Under the pieces are notes generated by a model, which was not told where the DNA came from, made no database searches, and was given only the letters and a program-made list of their open reading frames with translations. Source: Barnesiella propionica (GTDB lineage Bacteria > Bacteroidota > Bacteroidia > Bacteroidales > Barnesiellaceae). Taken from it: DNA of 64,000 nt. Positions 25,743 through 35,485 of the stretch are shown piece after piece. Made by a program: the position numbers and the translations under genes. Positions within the stretch are counted from its first letter, which is position 1. Each line of letters starts with the position of its first letter. The stretch is from assembly GCF_025567045.1 (NCBI RefSeq), contig NZ_JAOQJK010000012.1:1-64000 (forward strand), in the 5' to 3' direction.

Positions 25743-28601
25743 CTAATTTCTAAAGTTGTATTTATAAGCTTCAATTATTTCTTTATTCCCGTTCTTTAAC
25801 CGGTATATTTCTTCGAGACGCCCTGCCTGATCGTATTTATAATAGATTGTTTGGTTTCGCGGGTCTGTTATAGAGGTAACGCCCGTCAGAGGTTCATAGG
25901 TAAAGGTCGTAACCTGCGCGATGGACGGTAATGTTTCCCTCAGCTGATTTATTAATGCTATGTCTTCGGGAGACGGAGCGGCTTTTCCGGCTATAACCGA
26001 CAGTTGGGCTTCCGGTATGATATTAGTTACGTCTTCGTACCCCGCCTGTTTGATTTCAGCAATAGGATATTGGGCTTTATACCCCCATAAATATACTATC
26101 TTCTGGCTATTGTCCTTTGTTATATGTAGCGGATTTCCGTAAGAGTCATATTTATGATATATGACCCTTTCTTCTTCGGAGTTGTTCTCACCCGTATTAA
26201 CCGATACTTTCTCTATATAGGCTTTATTGCCGAAAAGGTTGAAATGGGAAGTGGTCGTAAGAGAGTCCCCGTTGTCCAGGACAGTATATTGCAGCAAGGT
26301 ATTGATACGTCCTTCCTCCAGTAGTTTCTGCCGGGCGATTTCATCGTTTCCGCTTAATGACAAGTCGGACGGATATCTGCGTATTTCTTTTGAAACTTTA
26401 TCGTCACTGTTGAATGTTTCGATAATAGTCGGATATAGATGTTGTGGATTTTCATAAATGTAATTATGTGTAGTCGTCAGAGTATCTCCGTTATCATAAT
26501 AACAGGTCGTGGTTTCGGAAACAGGTTTTATGCATCCGGATTCTATGATATTCGTATGTGATATGAACCTCCCGTGATCGAGGGTAGGATGAGGGTCTTT
26601 TGCCACGACCCAATTGTCGTAAGTGTCATGAGTAATATATTGTTGCATGTTCTTCGGTTCATAGGCATACTCTGTTTTCATAACAGGAATATAGTTTCCC
26701 GATACGTATTTATATTGGGTTTGTGATAATAAGAGCCCGTTTTTCCAGCCGTTTCTTTTATTGAACACTAATGTCGTTCCGGGGATTTTTGTTTTACATT
26801 CTTCCTCGTTTATTGCATATCGATATACGATTTTTCCATTCTGGTCGTTACCTGTTTTATCTCCGGTAAAATATTCTGTAACTTCTTCATATAGTACAGG
26901 GGAGCCTTCGGAATAGAATAAGTCGGTAATGGAGTTAGGAGTAAAGGTCCTTATTTTTTTCCTCTGTTCTCTGTTCTCTTTCTCATACATAAAATCGTCG
27001 GGTTCTATTTGATGCCGTATGATCCCCAATCCGTTTTCTGCTATGCCGTATACGAAATTTCTGACCGTTTGTTCTCCGTTTATGGGATCGGTCTCGGTAA
27101 TTCTTTTTATGCGAAGTCCTCCGGCCGGCCAGTCTCTTGTCGTATTCGGATGTTCTCCGATACGCCAGTATCTGTTTGTTTCATATTCGAATTCCGATTT
27201 TCTTCCGGTGGGATAAATGATGGATTTTATCATTCCTGTTTCCATTTCCAGATGAGAATTTCTTGTGTCTGCTCCTATTGTGAACTCTCCTTCATCATAT
27301 TTCTGTTTGATTGTTAATAAAGGAATGTTTGTTCCTCTGTTTATCCCGTTGTAATATCCCCAAAAGTCATCGCTTCCTACTTGCTCTTTCAAGGTTGGAA
27401 AATAGTATGTGTGGTTGTAATAGTCAAATCTGTAAACTTCTGCAATATTTCCCGCCTTGTCCAGAATCTGGATTGAATCCAGCCTCATGACTTTATATCC
27501 GTCTTCCCGGACATTATAAGGGGTCTGGAAAAAATGGAACTGTTTAACGATTTGGTTATTGTTGTTCCGTATTTTTATCCATTCTATGTCGTGTCTTCCG
27601 GTCCCATTATGATGGATAAAATCTATGTTTCCGTTATCGAAAGTGATACACTTCAATTTTCGGGACTGTACCTTGTAAGAACTTATAATTCCGCAATAGG
27701 GGTACTCTTCAAAACTAGGTATCGTGTCCCATGTATTTGTTACAGGAACGAAAAAGGCTGAGGATTTTTCTCCGTTGAAGTATGAAATAACTTTCGTATA
27801 ATGCGGAATTGAGTCTTCGACTTGTATCATATCCTCCGCTTGGGAATAAATATCGAAGTAATAAGGAGCCTCATAAGTGAAATTTATTTTCCTGTTGGTT
27901 TTATTTGAACATATCTCGGTACATTTCCAGGACGTAGTTGCTGCTCCAAAATTTGTATTCTCGGTGTAATAACCGGAACCATCGGCTTGGTCTCCAAACC
28001 GATAGAATAATCCGTTCTCATCAGTTATTCTGAATCCGATGCCGATTTTAGGTAACTGTTCATAATCAATTTTTATAGGCTTGAAAGGTATAGTAATAGC
28101 TTTAGCAGGTTCGCTGTTGTCGTTCCGGTAGAAAAAGAATCCCCCCGAGGAGTTACATAACTTATAATAAAATTCATCAGGTTGACTATCCAGTGTACCT
28201 TTTCCAACACCGACGATATCCACTATATTATTATAATCGGCGCAGCTATATAAGTAACCCCGTTCATCCGGCAACCCTTTGACCGAACAGGATATGGAGG
28301 GAGCTGCATTTAATGTCCAGCCTAATCCCACCCAGTCAGCTATAGTTTTTGTCTTTAATCCCGATGCATGAAAACTTAAAGAAACAGGCAGTGTAATATC
28401 ACCGGACTGCACTTCGAATAACGGTATCTCTATTTGGGCTAATCCTGAACAGTAATTGATCGGGTAGTTTACGTATTGAGCAATAGACATGGCCTCGGGA
28501 GAAGACGGAATAATCGTAGGAAGTAAAGTATTAGATGTTTGTGCTACGGCGGACGAAAAATATAACGATAAAATAAGCAGATAGGAAAGTGTCTTTTTCA
28601 T
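25743..28601 (-). CDS. Large secreted RHS/YD-repeat partner protein
   Basis: A 952-residue exported protein (signal peptide MKKTLSYLLILSLYFSSAVAQ). Its N-terminal region, PSSPEAMSIAQYVNYPINYCSG, then PLFEVQSGDITLPVSLSFHASG and ADWVGLGWTLNA, is typical of the large beta-rich proteins that precede RHS proteins in Bacteroidota. The C-terminus carries YD-type repeats (VTTFTYEPLTGVTSITDPRNQ, IYYKYDQAGRLEEIYRL). It probably forms part of the shell or surface assembly with the RHS protein that follows at a five-base gap. No enzymatic motif is visible. Confidence 0.85.
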   Translation of the reverse strand: MKKTLSYLLILSLYFSSAVAQTSNTLLPTIIPSSPEAMSIAQYVNYPINYCSGLAQIEIPLFEVQSGDITLPVSLSFHASGLKTKTIADWVGLGWTLNAAPSISCSVKGLPDERGYLYSCADYNNIVDIVGVGKGTLDSQPDEFYYKLCNSSGGFFFYRNDNSEPAKAITIPFKPIKIDYEQLPKIGIGFRITDENGLFYRFGDQADGSGYYTENTNFGAATTSWKCTEICSNKTNRKINFTYEAPYYFDIYSQAEDMIQVEDSIPHYTKVISYFNGEKSSAFFVPVTNTWDTIPSFEEYPYCGIISSYKVQSRKLKCITFDNGNIDFIHHNGTGRHDIEWIKIRNNNNQIVKQFHFFQTPYNVREDGYKVMRLDSIQILDKAGNIAEVYRFDYYNHTYYFPTLKEQVGSDDFWGYYNGINRGTNIPLLTIKQKYDEGEFTIGADTRNSHLEMETGMIKSIIYPTGRKSEFEYETNRYWRIGEHPNTTRDWPAGGLRIKRITETDPINGEQTVRNFVYGIAENGLGIIRHQIEPDDFMYEKENREQRKKIRTFTPNSITDLFYSEGSPVLYEEVTEYFTGDKTGNDQNGKIVYRYAINEEECKTKIPGTTLVFNKRNGWKNGLLLSQTQYKYVSGNYIPVMKTEYAYEPKNMQQYITHDTYDNWVVAKDPHPTLDHGRFISHTNIIESGCIKPVSETTTCYYDNGDTLTTTHNYIYENPQHLYPTIIETFNSDDKVSKEIRRYPSDLSLSGNDEIARQKLLEEGRINTLLQYTVLDNGDSLTTTSHFNLFGNKAYIEKVSVNTGENNSEEERVIYHKYDSYGNPLHITKDNSQKIVYLWGYKAQYPIAEIKQAGYEDVTNIIPEAQLSVIAGKAAPSPEDIALINQLRETLPSIAQVTTFTYEPLTGVTSITDPRNQTIYYKYDQAGRLEEIYRLKNGNKEIIEAYKYNFRN

Positions 28602-28724
28602 AGTATTTTGTAAAGAAATAATTTACATTTAAACATAAATGTAAATAAAATAATTTGAAGGATAAAATATTCAACCGGAATTATTGAAGAAAAACAGTGC
28701 AGAAAAGATACATGATATTAAAAG

Positions 28725-28763
28725 AAAAACCCAACCACTTCTTAAATAAGCGGAAGGGTTTTT
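28725..28763 (-). terminator. Terminator of tRNA-Gln
   Basis: AAAAACCC (28725-28732) pairs with GGGTTTTT (28756-28763), with more pairing inside (CC and CTT blocks). On the minus strand the stem is followed by a T-rich tail, 7 bases after the tRNA end. Confidence 0.7.
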
Positions 28764-28769
28764 GAAGCG

Positions 28770-28840
28770 TTGTCCAGGAAGGACTCGAACCCTCACAGGC
28801 GGAACCAGAATCCGAAGTGCTACCATTACACCACTGGACA
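28770..28840 (-). tRNA. tRNA-Gln (anticodon CTG)
   Basis: On the minus strand a complete cloverleaf can be read. The 7-bp acceptor TGTCCAG pairs with CTGGACA, the D-arm contains GTAATGGTAGC, the anticodon loop TTCTGGT gives CTG, and the T-arm has GGTTCGAGTCC. The discriminator base is A and CCA is not encoded. One anticodon-stem pair appears mismatched. Confidence 0.93.
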
Positions 28841-28934
28841 ATTATTCTTGTTTTACGAGTGCAAAGTTGATAATTTTTTTTGACTTTTGTATCAAAGCGG
28901 CAATAAAAAATAATATGTTTAATATTATTTTACA

Positions 28935-29663
28935 TTATCGGTTTTTTTCAGGTAAGGCCGAAACGATGGCTTTGTAAGAGGTTTCCATAAGTTCATTCAG
29001 GTTATGTCCTTCATGTTCTTGAGGATAGATAGGCTTATGTATCGTCAGCACTATTTTTCCTGGTTTAACAGTATATGTTCCGCGTTTCATTATGTAGTAA
29101 GCTCCGTCGATGGTAAGCGGGACTACCGGTAGATTGAATTCCACGGCCAGCTGGTAAGCTCCTTTTTTAAACCGGTGTATATGGCCGTCAAGCGTGCGTG
29201 CCCCTTCCGGAAAAACCACGAGAGACATACCATCTTTTAAAGTGTTTTCTGCCTTTTCCATGGTTTCTTTTAGCTTATGAGGAGAAGAATTGTCTACCAT
29301 GATATGTCCTGCGGCTTCACATGCCTTTCCTACAAAGGGAATATTGCGGAGACTTTTTTTCATCATCCATTTGAAATTATGGTTGAGATAACCATAAATG
29401 AGGAATATATCGTAAGCACCCTGATGATTGGCGACAAATACATATGAAGTTTTAGAGTTGATATTCTCCCGTCCCCGTACTTCGATCCGTACGAATGAAA
29501 GGATGCAAAAGAGTCGTGACCATAATTGTGCCGGGTAATATCCCCAGAAATCTCCTTTTCCCAGTGTGCAGCCTATAATTGTAGTAATAGCTGTTAATAA
29601 GGTAAGTATAAGTAAAATAGGAGCGGCTATAAACCATTGATATATAAATAGGATAATTTTCAT
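28935..29663 (-). CDS. plsC: 1-acyl-sn-glycerol-3-phosphate acyltransferase
   Basis: Makes phosphatidic acid from lysophosphatidic acid at the inner membrane. Two hydrophobic segments lie in the first 45 residues (FIAAPILLILTLLTAITTIIG). The catalytic NHQGAYD (HX4D) is followed by the substrate motif VVFPEGARTLDG and VPLTIDGAYYIM. I chose the ATG at 29663, whose product begins MKIILFIYQWFIAAP like other Bacteroidales PlsC; an in-frame ATG at 29693 adds ten residues. A minus-strand -7 box is about 110 bases upstream. Confidence 0.92.
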   Translation of the reverse strand: MKIILFIYQWFIAAPILLILTLLTAITTIIGCTLGKGDFWGYYPAQLWSRLFCILSFVRIEVRGRENINSKTSYVFVANHQGAYDIFLIYGYLNHNFKWMMKKSLRNIPFVGKACEAAGHIMVDNSSPHKLKETMEKAENTLKDGMSLVVFPEGARTLDGHIHRFKKGAYQLAVEFNLPVVPLTIDGAYYIMKRGTYTVKPGKIVLTIHKPIYPQEHEGHNLNELMETSYKAIVSALPEKNR

Positions 29664-29769
29664 ACGTAATTTATAAATGATGAAGTTCTTCAATTCTTTT
29701 TTTATTCCCGGCTCAGGCTGTAAACATCTGCGGGTAATGAATTTTGCTGTTCCGTTTCTCTCTTTGGAG

Positions 29770-29777
29770 CAAAGATA
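29770..29777 (-). promoter_or_regulatory. -7 box for plsC
   Basis: TATCTTTG on the minus strand matches TAnnTTTG exactly. It leaves a leader of about 100 bases. Confidence 0.55.
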
Positions 29778-29931
29778 AATATAAAAACTGAAAGATGGAA
29801 TGAAAGATAAAAGAAGGGAATGGATAAATGACAGAAAGATGACGAAAGGCGGCCAAAAATTGAATATTTTTTGCTTAATGTAAAGTCTAAAATAAAAGCA
29901 TTCCTTTTATAATCAATAGATTATTTATTCC

Positions 29932-29939
29932 TATCTTTG
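29932..29939 (+). promoter_or_regulatory. -7 box for the lipocalin-like gene
   Basis: TATCTTTG matches TAnnTTTG, placing the transcript start near 29946. No clear TTTG stands at the -33 position. The 29664-29931 stretch holds no gene. Confidence 0.6.
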
Positions 29940-29989
29940 TTATATTACAATCATTTAAATCAATGTTAAGTTTTAAAACGAATAGAGTT

Positions 29990-30574
29990 ATGAGCAGGTT
30001 AATACGATTTTCTGTAGGCATGGTACTGTTATTGGCCGTAATGGTATCTTGTAAAGATACGGCCTTTAAAGTTTATGAAGGTAGAATTTTCGATGCCAGT
30101 ATGAACGATATCGTTATTATTACCGGTACGGGTGATACTGTAACGGTAAGTACGATGAATGCCGATCCGGCAAAAGTACCCGGAGTTTTTATTAATGATT
30201 CCGTACGGGTAACCTGTTCGGATAGAAAGGTAGGTGAGGATAAAATATTAACGGCTGACTCGCTGGTTATTCTTGTACGTTCTCCGTATTATTGTATACA
30301 AGGTACCTGGCTTGAACCTAACCCGATAGATACAGCACAGATGCAGGGTTTTGTTTTAAAACAAGATGGTACGGCAGAATCGGTGAATATGGCTACTTTG
30401 GATTTCAGGAGTTGGACTCTGAAAGGCCACATGTTAATATTGCAATATACGAGTATAGGAAATAAACTTACGATAGAAGGTTCCGATACTTTGCATATTG
30501 TAAAGATCAATGCCGATTCTCTGGTTCTTTCCGCAAATAATAGAATGGTTTGGGATTTAGTCAGGAAGAAGTAA
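29990..30574 (+). CDS. Lipocalin-like lipoprotein
   Basis: A membrane-anchored periplasmic protein of 194 residues with a signal peptide ending in the lipobox AVMVSC. The body resembles the Bacteroides lipocalin-like lipoproteins: EGRIFDASMNDIVI, TVSTMNADPAKV, then a second beta domain beginning IQGTWLEPNP and containing GFVLKQDGTAESVNMATLDF. That domain probably forms a small barrel; its ligand is unknown. An upstream in-frame ATG at 29963 would add nine residues (MLSFKTNRV) before the basic start of the signal peptide. It is convergent with rprY across a shared terminator. Confidence 0.8.
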   Translation: MSRLIRFSVGMVLLLAVMVSCKDTAFKVYEGRIFDASMNDIVIITGTGDTVTVSTMNADPAKVPGVFINDSVRVTCSDRKVGEDKILTADSLVILVRSPYYCIQGTWLEPNPIDTAQMQGFVLKQDGTAESVNMATLDFRSWTLKGHMLILQYTSIGNKLTIEGSDTLHIVKINADSLVLSANNRMVWDLVRKK

Positions 30575-30597
30575 TGATTATGTACCGTATTTATAAT

Positions 30598-30630
30598 AAA
30601 AGAACCGGATTATTATAATCCGGTTCTTTT
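30598..30630 (+). terminator. Bidirectional terminator between lipocalin-like gene and rprY
   Basis: A perfect 12-bp stem (30601-30612 with 30616-30627) with A-run before and T-run after, so it can end transcripts from either side. Confidence 0.92.
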
Positions 30631-30656
30631 ATTATAAAATGAACTTTTACAGACAT

Positions 30657-31367
30657 TTATTTCGTTTTAGCTTCGATTTCCGGAGCGATCAGTTTATATC
30701 CTTTACCGTGGATATTGATGATTTCGATAGAGGGATCATCTTTCAGATGTTTACGAAGTTTGGTGATGTAGACATCCATACTGCGTGCGTTGAAATAATT
30801 GTCGTCAATCCAGATCGTCTTAAGGGCGAAGTTACGTTCAAGAATTTCATTTACGTGTGCGCATAACAAGCTGAGCAATTCCGATTCCTTAGTAGTAAGT
30901 TTGGTCGTTTTATCATCAATAGACAGAACTTGTTTCTGAGTATCGAATGTGAAACGTCCTATTTTGTACATAGTAACTTCTTTGCCTTTTTTGCCTTTTA
31001 CGCGACGGAGAATGGCTTCAATACGGAACACGAGTTCTTCCATGCTGAACGGTTTGGTAATATAATCGTCAGCACCGATTTTGAAACCTTCCAGAATATC
31101 TTCTTTGAGTGATTTCGCCGTCAAGAAAATAATGGGCACTTCACCGTTTACAGTACGAATTTCCTGAGCCAGTGTGAAACCGTCTTTTTTCGGCATCATC
31201 ACGTCCAGAACACAAAGATCATATTTGCCTTTGAGGAATGCTTTATAGCCGCTTTCTCCATCGGAGAATAAATCGGCTACATATCCTTTTGCTTGCAAAT
31301 ATTCTCTCAACAACATGCCAAGATTCTCATCATCTTCGCATAGTAAGATACGCAATCTTTCTTCCAT
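30657..31367 (-). CDS. rprY: OmpR-family response regulator RprY
   Basis: A two-component DNA-binding regulator of 236 residues. The receiver domain has the acidic pair CEDDENLG, the phosphorylation Asp55 in CVLDVMMPKKDG, Thr in LTAKS and Lys in DYITKPFS. The winged-helix effector domain (residues 130-230) has KLTTKESELLSLLC, SMDVYITKLRKHLKDDP and INIHGKGYKL. Sequence and pairing match RprXY of Bacteroides fragilis. The next gene upstream on this strand is the kinase, two bases away, so both are cotranscribed. Confidence 0.93.
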   Translation of the reverse strand: MEERLRILLCEDDENLGMLLREYLQAKGYVADLFSDGESGYKAFLKGKYDLCVLDVMMPKKDGFTLAQEIRTVNGEVPIIFLTAKSLKEDILEGFKIGADDYITKPFSMEELVFRIEAILRRVKGKKGKEVTMYKIGRFTFDTQKQVLSIDDKTTKLTTKESELLSLLCAHVNEILERNFALKTIWIDDNYFNARSMDVYITKLRKHLKDDPSIEIINIHGKGYKLIAPEIEAKTK

Positions 31368-31369
31368 AA

Positions 31370-32920
31370 TTAGTCAGTTTTTATTAGAGGTAATGTAATT
31401 ATAAATGTTGAACCGTGATTCAATTCGCTCTCCACGCGTATGTTCCCTTTCAGGTCTCTGATGATTTTGTTTACATATGCCAGACCCAGCCCGAATCCTT
31501 TTACATCGTGGCGGTTTCCGGTTGATACGCGGTAGAACTTCTCGAATATTTTTTTTAGATCTTCTTTTTTCATTCCTATGCCGTTGTCCTGTATCGATAT
31601 TTCTACTTTATCCCCGATGGTACGTGTACGGATGAACAGAGATAAAGGAACATCCTCCCGGCGATATTTTACGGCGTTGTCCAGTAAATTGAAAATAACG
31701 TTGGTAAAGTGCATTTCATCTACCGAAACAATAGCATCTTCGGCCTGAAGGTCGGCATCTATTACTCCTCCGTATTTTTCTACTTTTAGTTTAAAGGTAC
31801 TCATAACGCTGGTAACGAGATCGTTTACATCTACGTCATGTAATTTCATGAGTGTCTTTTGCCGGTCGAACATGGACATCTGCAACACTTTTTCCACCTG
31901 GAAACGAAGCCTTTTAGTTTCATCGTTTATCACTCCGGATATGTGCTGGAACATGGCCGGGCTTTTCGCGACAGCGGGATCGTTCAGCATCTGGGCAGCC
32001 AGCGATATGGTAGAGATAGGTGTCTTAAACTCGTGAGTCATATTATTGATAAAATCGTTCTTCATTTCAGTCAGCTTCTTTTGACGGAAAGCGACAATAA
32101 TGGTGAACAAGAATGTTACCAGCAATATTAATGTAAAAGCAAATGTCGGAATCATAAATTTAACCGAACTGAAGATATAATTTTTCTTAGTAGGAAAATA
32201 TACTTTCAGATAGTTAAGACGTCCCGGAGGGTCATTAGGAAATATAGCCTGTGTGAACAGATTTCCTTCTTCTTTAGGATCGAATTTTGATGTTTTATAA
32301 ATGATTTTTCCGTCTTTGTCGGTAATGGCAAATTCGAAAATGATATTGATCCCGTTGTTTTCAAATTCCGATTTCAGATAGCTTTCCAGTTTTTTCGTAT
32401 CCACCCTTTCCATGATAGGACGGCTACTGGCTTTACTTAAAATATTAAGAATGACTTCATTAAGTAATCCTTTTTGATAGAGGTACTGGCCTTTGAGTAC
32501 CTCTTGCATATTCTTATACGTGTTGATCAGCGTATTGTCTTCTTTTTTGCTCGGGCGGATGCTGGGTCTCAGCATGATCGTACTGGTCTGTTCCCTGAAA
32601 GAGAAGTTGGCGACGGTTCCGTCTGGAGCTACAATAGAAAATTGTCTGTGTGTGGATACTACGTCTTTGGTCTGGTTGTTCTGCTCATACTCAGAGAGCA
32701 GTTTATTTTGGGTCTCTTCTATGTCTTCTGCGAGATAATGTTTCGTCTCATCCAGTTCCAGGCTCGTGGAAACGCCGTACAGACTCCGTTTTACGGCTTC
32801 TGTAAACTGCTCGTTCCGCATTTTCACCATGTTTTCCATATACATGATTTGCATGTATAATAGTCCCACAAATGTGAGGGCCATGATGATTGCCAATAAC
32901 CAGATTGTCGATTTTTTCAT
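31370..32920 (-). CDS. rprX: Sensor histidine kinase RprX
   Basis: A membrane kinase of 516 residues. It has a first membrane helix at residues 6-27 (IWLLAIIMALTFVGLLYMQ), a periplasmic sensor domain of about 220 residues, and a second helix around 255-278 (FAFTLILLVTFLFTIIVAF). The dimerisation/phosphoacceptor box is NNMTHEFKTPISTIS, the N-box NVIFNLLDNAVKY, and the ATP lid DNGIGM and GFGLGLAYV. All catalytic boxes are intact. It phosphorylates RprY, encoded two bases downstream. The signal sensed is unknown. Confidence 0.93.
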   Translation of the reverse strand: MKKSTIWLLAIIMALTFVGLLYMQIMYMENMVKMRNEQFTEAVKRSLYGVSTSLELDETKHYLAEDIEETQNKLLSEYEQNNQTKDVVSTHRQFSIVAPDGTVANFSFREQTSTIMLRPSIRPSKKEDNTLINTYKNMQEVLKGQYLYQKGLLNEVILNILSKASSRPIMERVDTKKLESYLKSEFENNGINIIFEFAITDKDGKIIYKTSKFDPKEEGNLFTQAIFPNDPPGRLNYLKVYFPTKKNYIFSSVKFMIPTFAFTLILLVTFLFTIIVAFRQKKLTEMKNDFINNMTHEFKTPISTISLAAQMLNDPAVAKSPAMFQHISGVINDETKRLRFQVEKVLQMSMFDRQKTLMKLHDVDVNDLVTSVMSTFKLKVEKYGGVIDADLQAEDAIVSVDEMHFTNVIFNLLDNAVKYRREDVPLSLFIRTRTIGDKVEISIQDNGIGMKKEDLKKIFEKFYRVSTGNRHDVKGFGLGLAYVNKIIRDLKGNIRVESELNHGSTFIITLPLIKTD

Positions 32921-33039
32921 ATATCGTTTTTACTTCTTTTTGCCTTATAATTTTGTTAAATGCTTGTTATCATATGATTTACGATTTCGTAAGTTTTGAA
33001 CAATTTTATATATAAACAAATCAATTATGCTTTTGTTTG

Positions 33040-33047
33040 CAAAATTA
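33040..33047 (-). promoter_or_regulatory. -7 box for rprXY
   Basis: TAATTTTG on the minus strand matches TAnnTTTG, about 120 bases before the rprX start codon. Confidence 0.55.
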
Positions 33048-33113
33048 GTCCACTTTTTAATAATATCAGCTTTAACACTTCAGGGCAAATTTAACAAATG
33101 AATGTTTAAATGC

Positions 33114-33145
33114 AAAACGCCGCTATAAGAAATAACGGCGTTTTT
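33114..33145 (-). terminator. Terminator after the EF-G paralog
   Basis: AAAACGCCG (33114-33122) pairs with CGGCGTTTT (33136-33144). It lies 35 bases beyond the stop codon at 33180. Confidence 0.82.
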
Positions 33146-33179
33146 AGTAAATTTAACAAATCTGTATTTTGAAAATCTT

Positions 33180-35336
33180 TTATTCTTCTTCCTGTTGTGC
33201 TTCGTAAGCTTTTAAAAGTTTATCCTGTACATCTCCCGGAACAAGTTCGTATGAGGCGTATTTCATAGTAAATGAGGAACGTCCGCCTGTGATGGAACTG
33301 AGCGCGGTGGAATAGGAAGCCATTTCCTTTAAAGGAACTTTTGCGCTTATTTTTTCAAATCCCTTTTCACTGGACATACCCATAATGATAGCTCTTCTAC
33401 CTTGCAGGTCACTCATAACGTCTCCCATTTTATCGGCGGGAGTAAGCACTTCCACATCATAAATAGGTTCCAGAATCTTAGGACCGGCATTTTTGAATGC
33501 ATCGCTGAAAGCGTTACGTCCGGCAAGCCTGAAAGATATTTCGTTGGAATCTACCGGGTGCATTTTACCATCGTAGATGCATACCCGCACGTCACGGGCG
33601 TAAGACCCCGTGAGCGGCCCTTGTTCCATACGGTCCATAAGTCCTTTTACGATGGCGGGAATAAACCGGGCGTCGATAGCACCTCCTACGATACAGTTAC
33701 ATACGACCAGTTTTCCGCCCCATTCAAGATCTAACGTTTGCGTGTCACGGACGTTCATTTTGTATTCCTGATTGTTGAAACGGTAAGAATCAGGGGCCGG
33801 CATACCTTCGTAATAAGGTTCTATGATGAGGTGTACTTCGCCAAACTGACCTGCACCGCCCGATTGTTTTTTATGACGATAATCGGCGCGCGCAGCTTTA
33901 GTGATCGTTTCCCGGTATGGAATACGGGGTTCTGCAAATTCTATAGCGATTTTTTCGTTGTTTTCGATTCTCCATTTTAATGTACGAAGATGGAATTCTC
34001 CTTGTCCCGAGACGATCGTTTGCTTCAGTTCTTTCGATTGTATTACGGTCCAGGTCGGGTCTTCCTCATGCATGCGGGTCAGTATTTCACTCAGTTTTTC
34101 CGCATCGGCTTCATTCAACGGTTTGATAGCGCGCTGATACTTCGGATCGGGGTATTTGATAAAGTCGAAACGGATCTCACAACCTTTTTCGTTCAATGTA
34201 TTACCTGTACGAACGTCTTTCAGTTTAACGCTGGCACATATATCGCCTGCAACTACTTTATCTACTTTAGTACGGATTTGTCCGCATACGCAGAATAATT
34301 GTGCCATACGTTCCCGGCTGTTCCGGTTTACATTTATCAGATCGTCTCCTTCTTTGACCGTTCCTGACATTACTTTAAAATAAGATACTTCACCTATATG
34401 AGGTTCTACAGTCGTTTTAAAGCAGTACATACTCACCGGTCCGTTCGGGTCCGGAGCTATTTCCTGTCCTTCGGTATCTATGGGTTGCGGCATTTCCGAT
34501 ACGAAAGGTACTACATTTCCCAGAAATTCCATCATTCTGCGTACACCCATATCCCTGAGGGCACTTACACAGAATACCGGATATATGCTTCTGGTAATAA
34601 GACCTTTGCGAATGCCTTCTCTCATTTCATCTTCGGTCAGTGATCCTTGATCGAAGAATTTTTCCATCAGCGTTTCATCGTTTTCCGCTGCAGCTTCTAT
34701 CAATATTTTATTTAGTTCGAGAGCTTTTTCTTTTTCGTTTTCCGGTATTTCTGAAATTGTAGGAACACCTCCGTCCGGTCCCCATGAATACATTTTCATC
34801 AAAAGGACATCTATCATTGCATTAAATGACGGCCCGCTGCTGACCGGATATTGTACCTGTACCACGCGGCTTCCGAAAGATTCGCGCATTTGCTCCATTA
34901 CATTATCAAAATCGGCTTTTTCTCCGTCCAGCTGATTCATGGCGAATACGATAGGCTTGTTCAGCTTTTCTGCCGTCCGGAAGATATTTTGGGTACCTAC
35001 TTCCACACCATACTGGGAATCGACAACTATGACTCCGGTATCGGTTACGTTCAGAGCCGTAATAGCGCTTCCTACAAAATCGTCAGAGCCCGGGCAGTCG
35101 ATCACGTTCAGTTTTTTATTTAGGAACTCGGCATAAAATACAGTGGAAAATACAGAATATCCATACTCTTTTTCTACCGGGAAATAATCCGATACGGTAT
35201 TATTGGCTTCAACGGTTCCGCGGCGTTTTATTATACCACACTCGTAAAGCATAGCTTCAGCGAGAGTGGTTTTACCCGATCCTTTACTGCCTAATAAGGC
35301 AATGTTTTTGATTTCATGTGATTCGTATACCTTCAT
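33180..35336 (-). CDS. fusA2: Elongation factor G paralog (EF-G2 type, degenerate GTPase)
   Basis: A 718-residue translocation factor with all five EF-G domains. The P-loop GSKGSGKTT (16-24) is intact, but G3 reads DCPGSDDF (80-87) instead of DTPGHVDF, so the catalytic His is Ser84. Switch I reads EYGYSVFST instead of ERGITI, and G4 is NQLD. Domain II has EVSYFKVMSGTVKEGD, domain IV GGAGQFGEVHL, and domain V LQGRRAIIMGM. A Bacteroides EF-G paralog without ribosome-dependent GTPase activity, needed during carbon starvation and gut colonisation, is known from the literature, and this gene fits it. The housekeeping fusA is not in the window. Confidence 0.9.
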   Translation of the reverse strand: MKVYESHEIKNIALLGSKGSGKTTLAEAMLYECGIIKRRGTVEANNTVSDYFPVEKEYGYSVFSTVFYAEFLNKKLNVIDCPGSDDFVGSAITALNVTDTGVIVVDSQYGVEVGTQNIFRTAEKLNKPIVFAMNQLDGEKADFDNVMEQMRESFGSRVVQVQYPVSSGPSFNAMIDVLLMKMYSWGPDGGVPTISEIPENEKEKALELNKILIEAAAENDETLMEKFFDQGSLTEDEMREGIRKGLITRSIYPVFCVSALRDMGVRRMMEFLGNVVPFVSEMPQPIDTEGQEIAPDPNGPVSMYCFKTTVEPHIGEVSYFKVMSGTVKEGDDLINVNRNSRERMAQLFCVCGQIRTKVDKVVAGDICASVKLKDVRTGNTLNEKGCEIRFDFIKYPDPKYQRAIKPLNEADAEKLSEILTRMHEEDPTWTVIQSKELKQTIVSGQGEFHLRTLKWRIENNEKIAIEFAEPRIPYRETITKAARADYRHKKQSGGAGQFGEVHLIIEPYYEGMPAPDSYRFNNQEYKMNVRDTQTLDLEWGGKLVVCNCIVGGAIDARFIPAIVKGLMDRMEQGPLTGSYARDVRVCIYDGKMHPVDSNEISFRLAGRNAFSDAFKNAGPKILEPIYDVEVLTPADKMGDVMSDLQGRRAIIMGMSSEKGFEKISAKVPLKEMASYSTALSSITGGRSSFTMKYASYELVPGDVQDKLLKAYEAQQEEE

Positions 35337-35448
35337 GGGATATTAGATTTTTAATGAAACAATAAGGTTATGCTTTTTTGCAAAGCGTTCGCAAATTAAA
35401 AAATTAAATTGACAAATGCAATTAACATATATATGTTAGAAAACATTA

Positions 35449-35477
35449 TTTGTGCGTATAATAATTGTCTATCTTTG
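35449..35477 (+). promoter_or_regulatory. Promoter of hemW
   Basis: TTTG at 35449-35452 and TATCTTTG at 35470-35477, with 17 bases between. The ATG is at 35486, only nine bases after the -7 box, so the transcript is predicted to have almost no 5' leader. Confidence 0.7.
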
Positions 35478-35485
35478 TATCTGTT

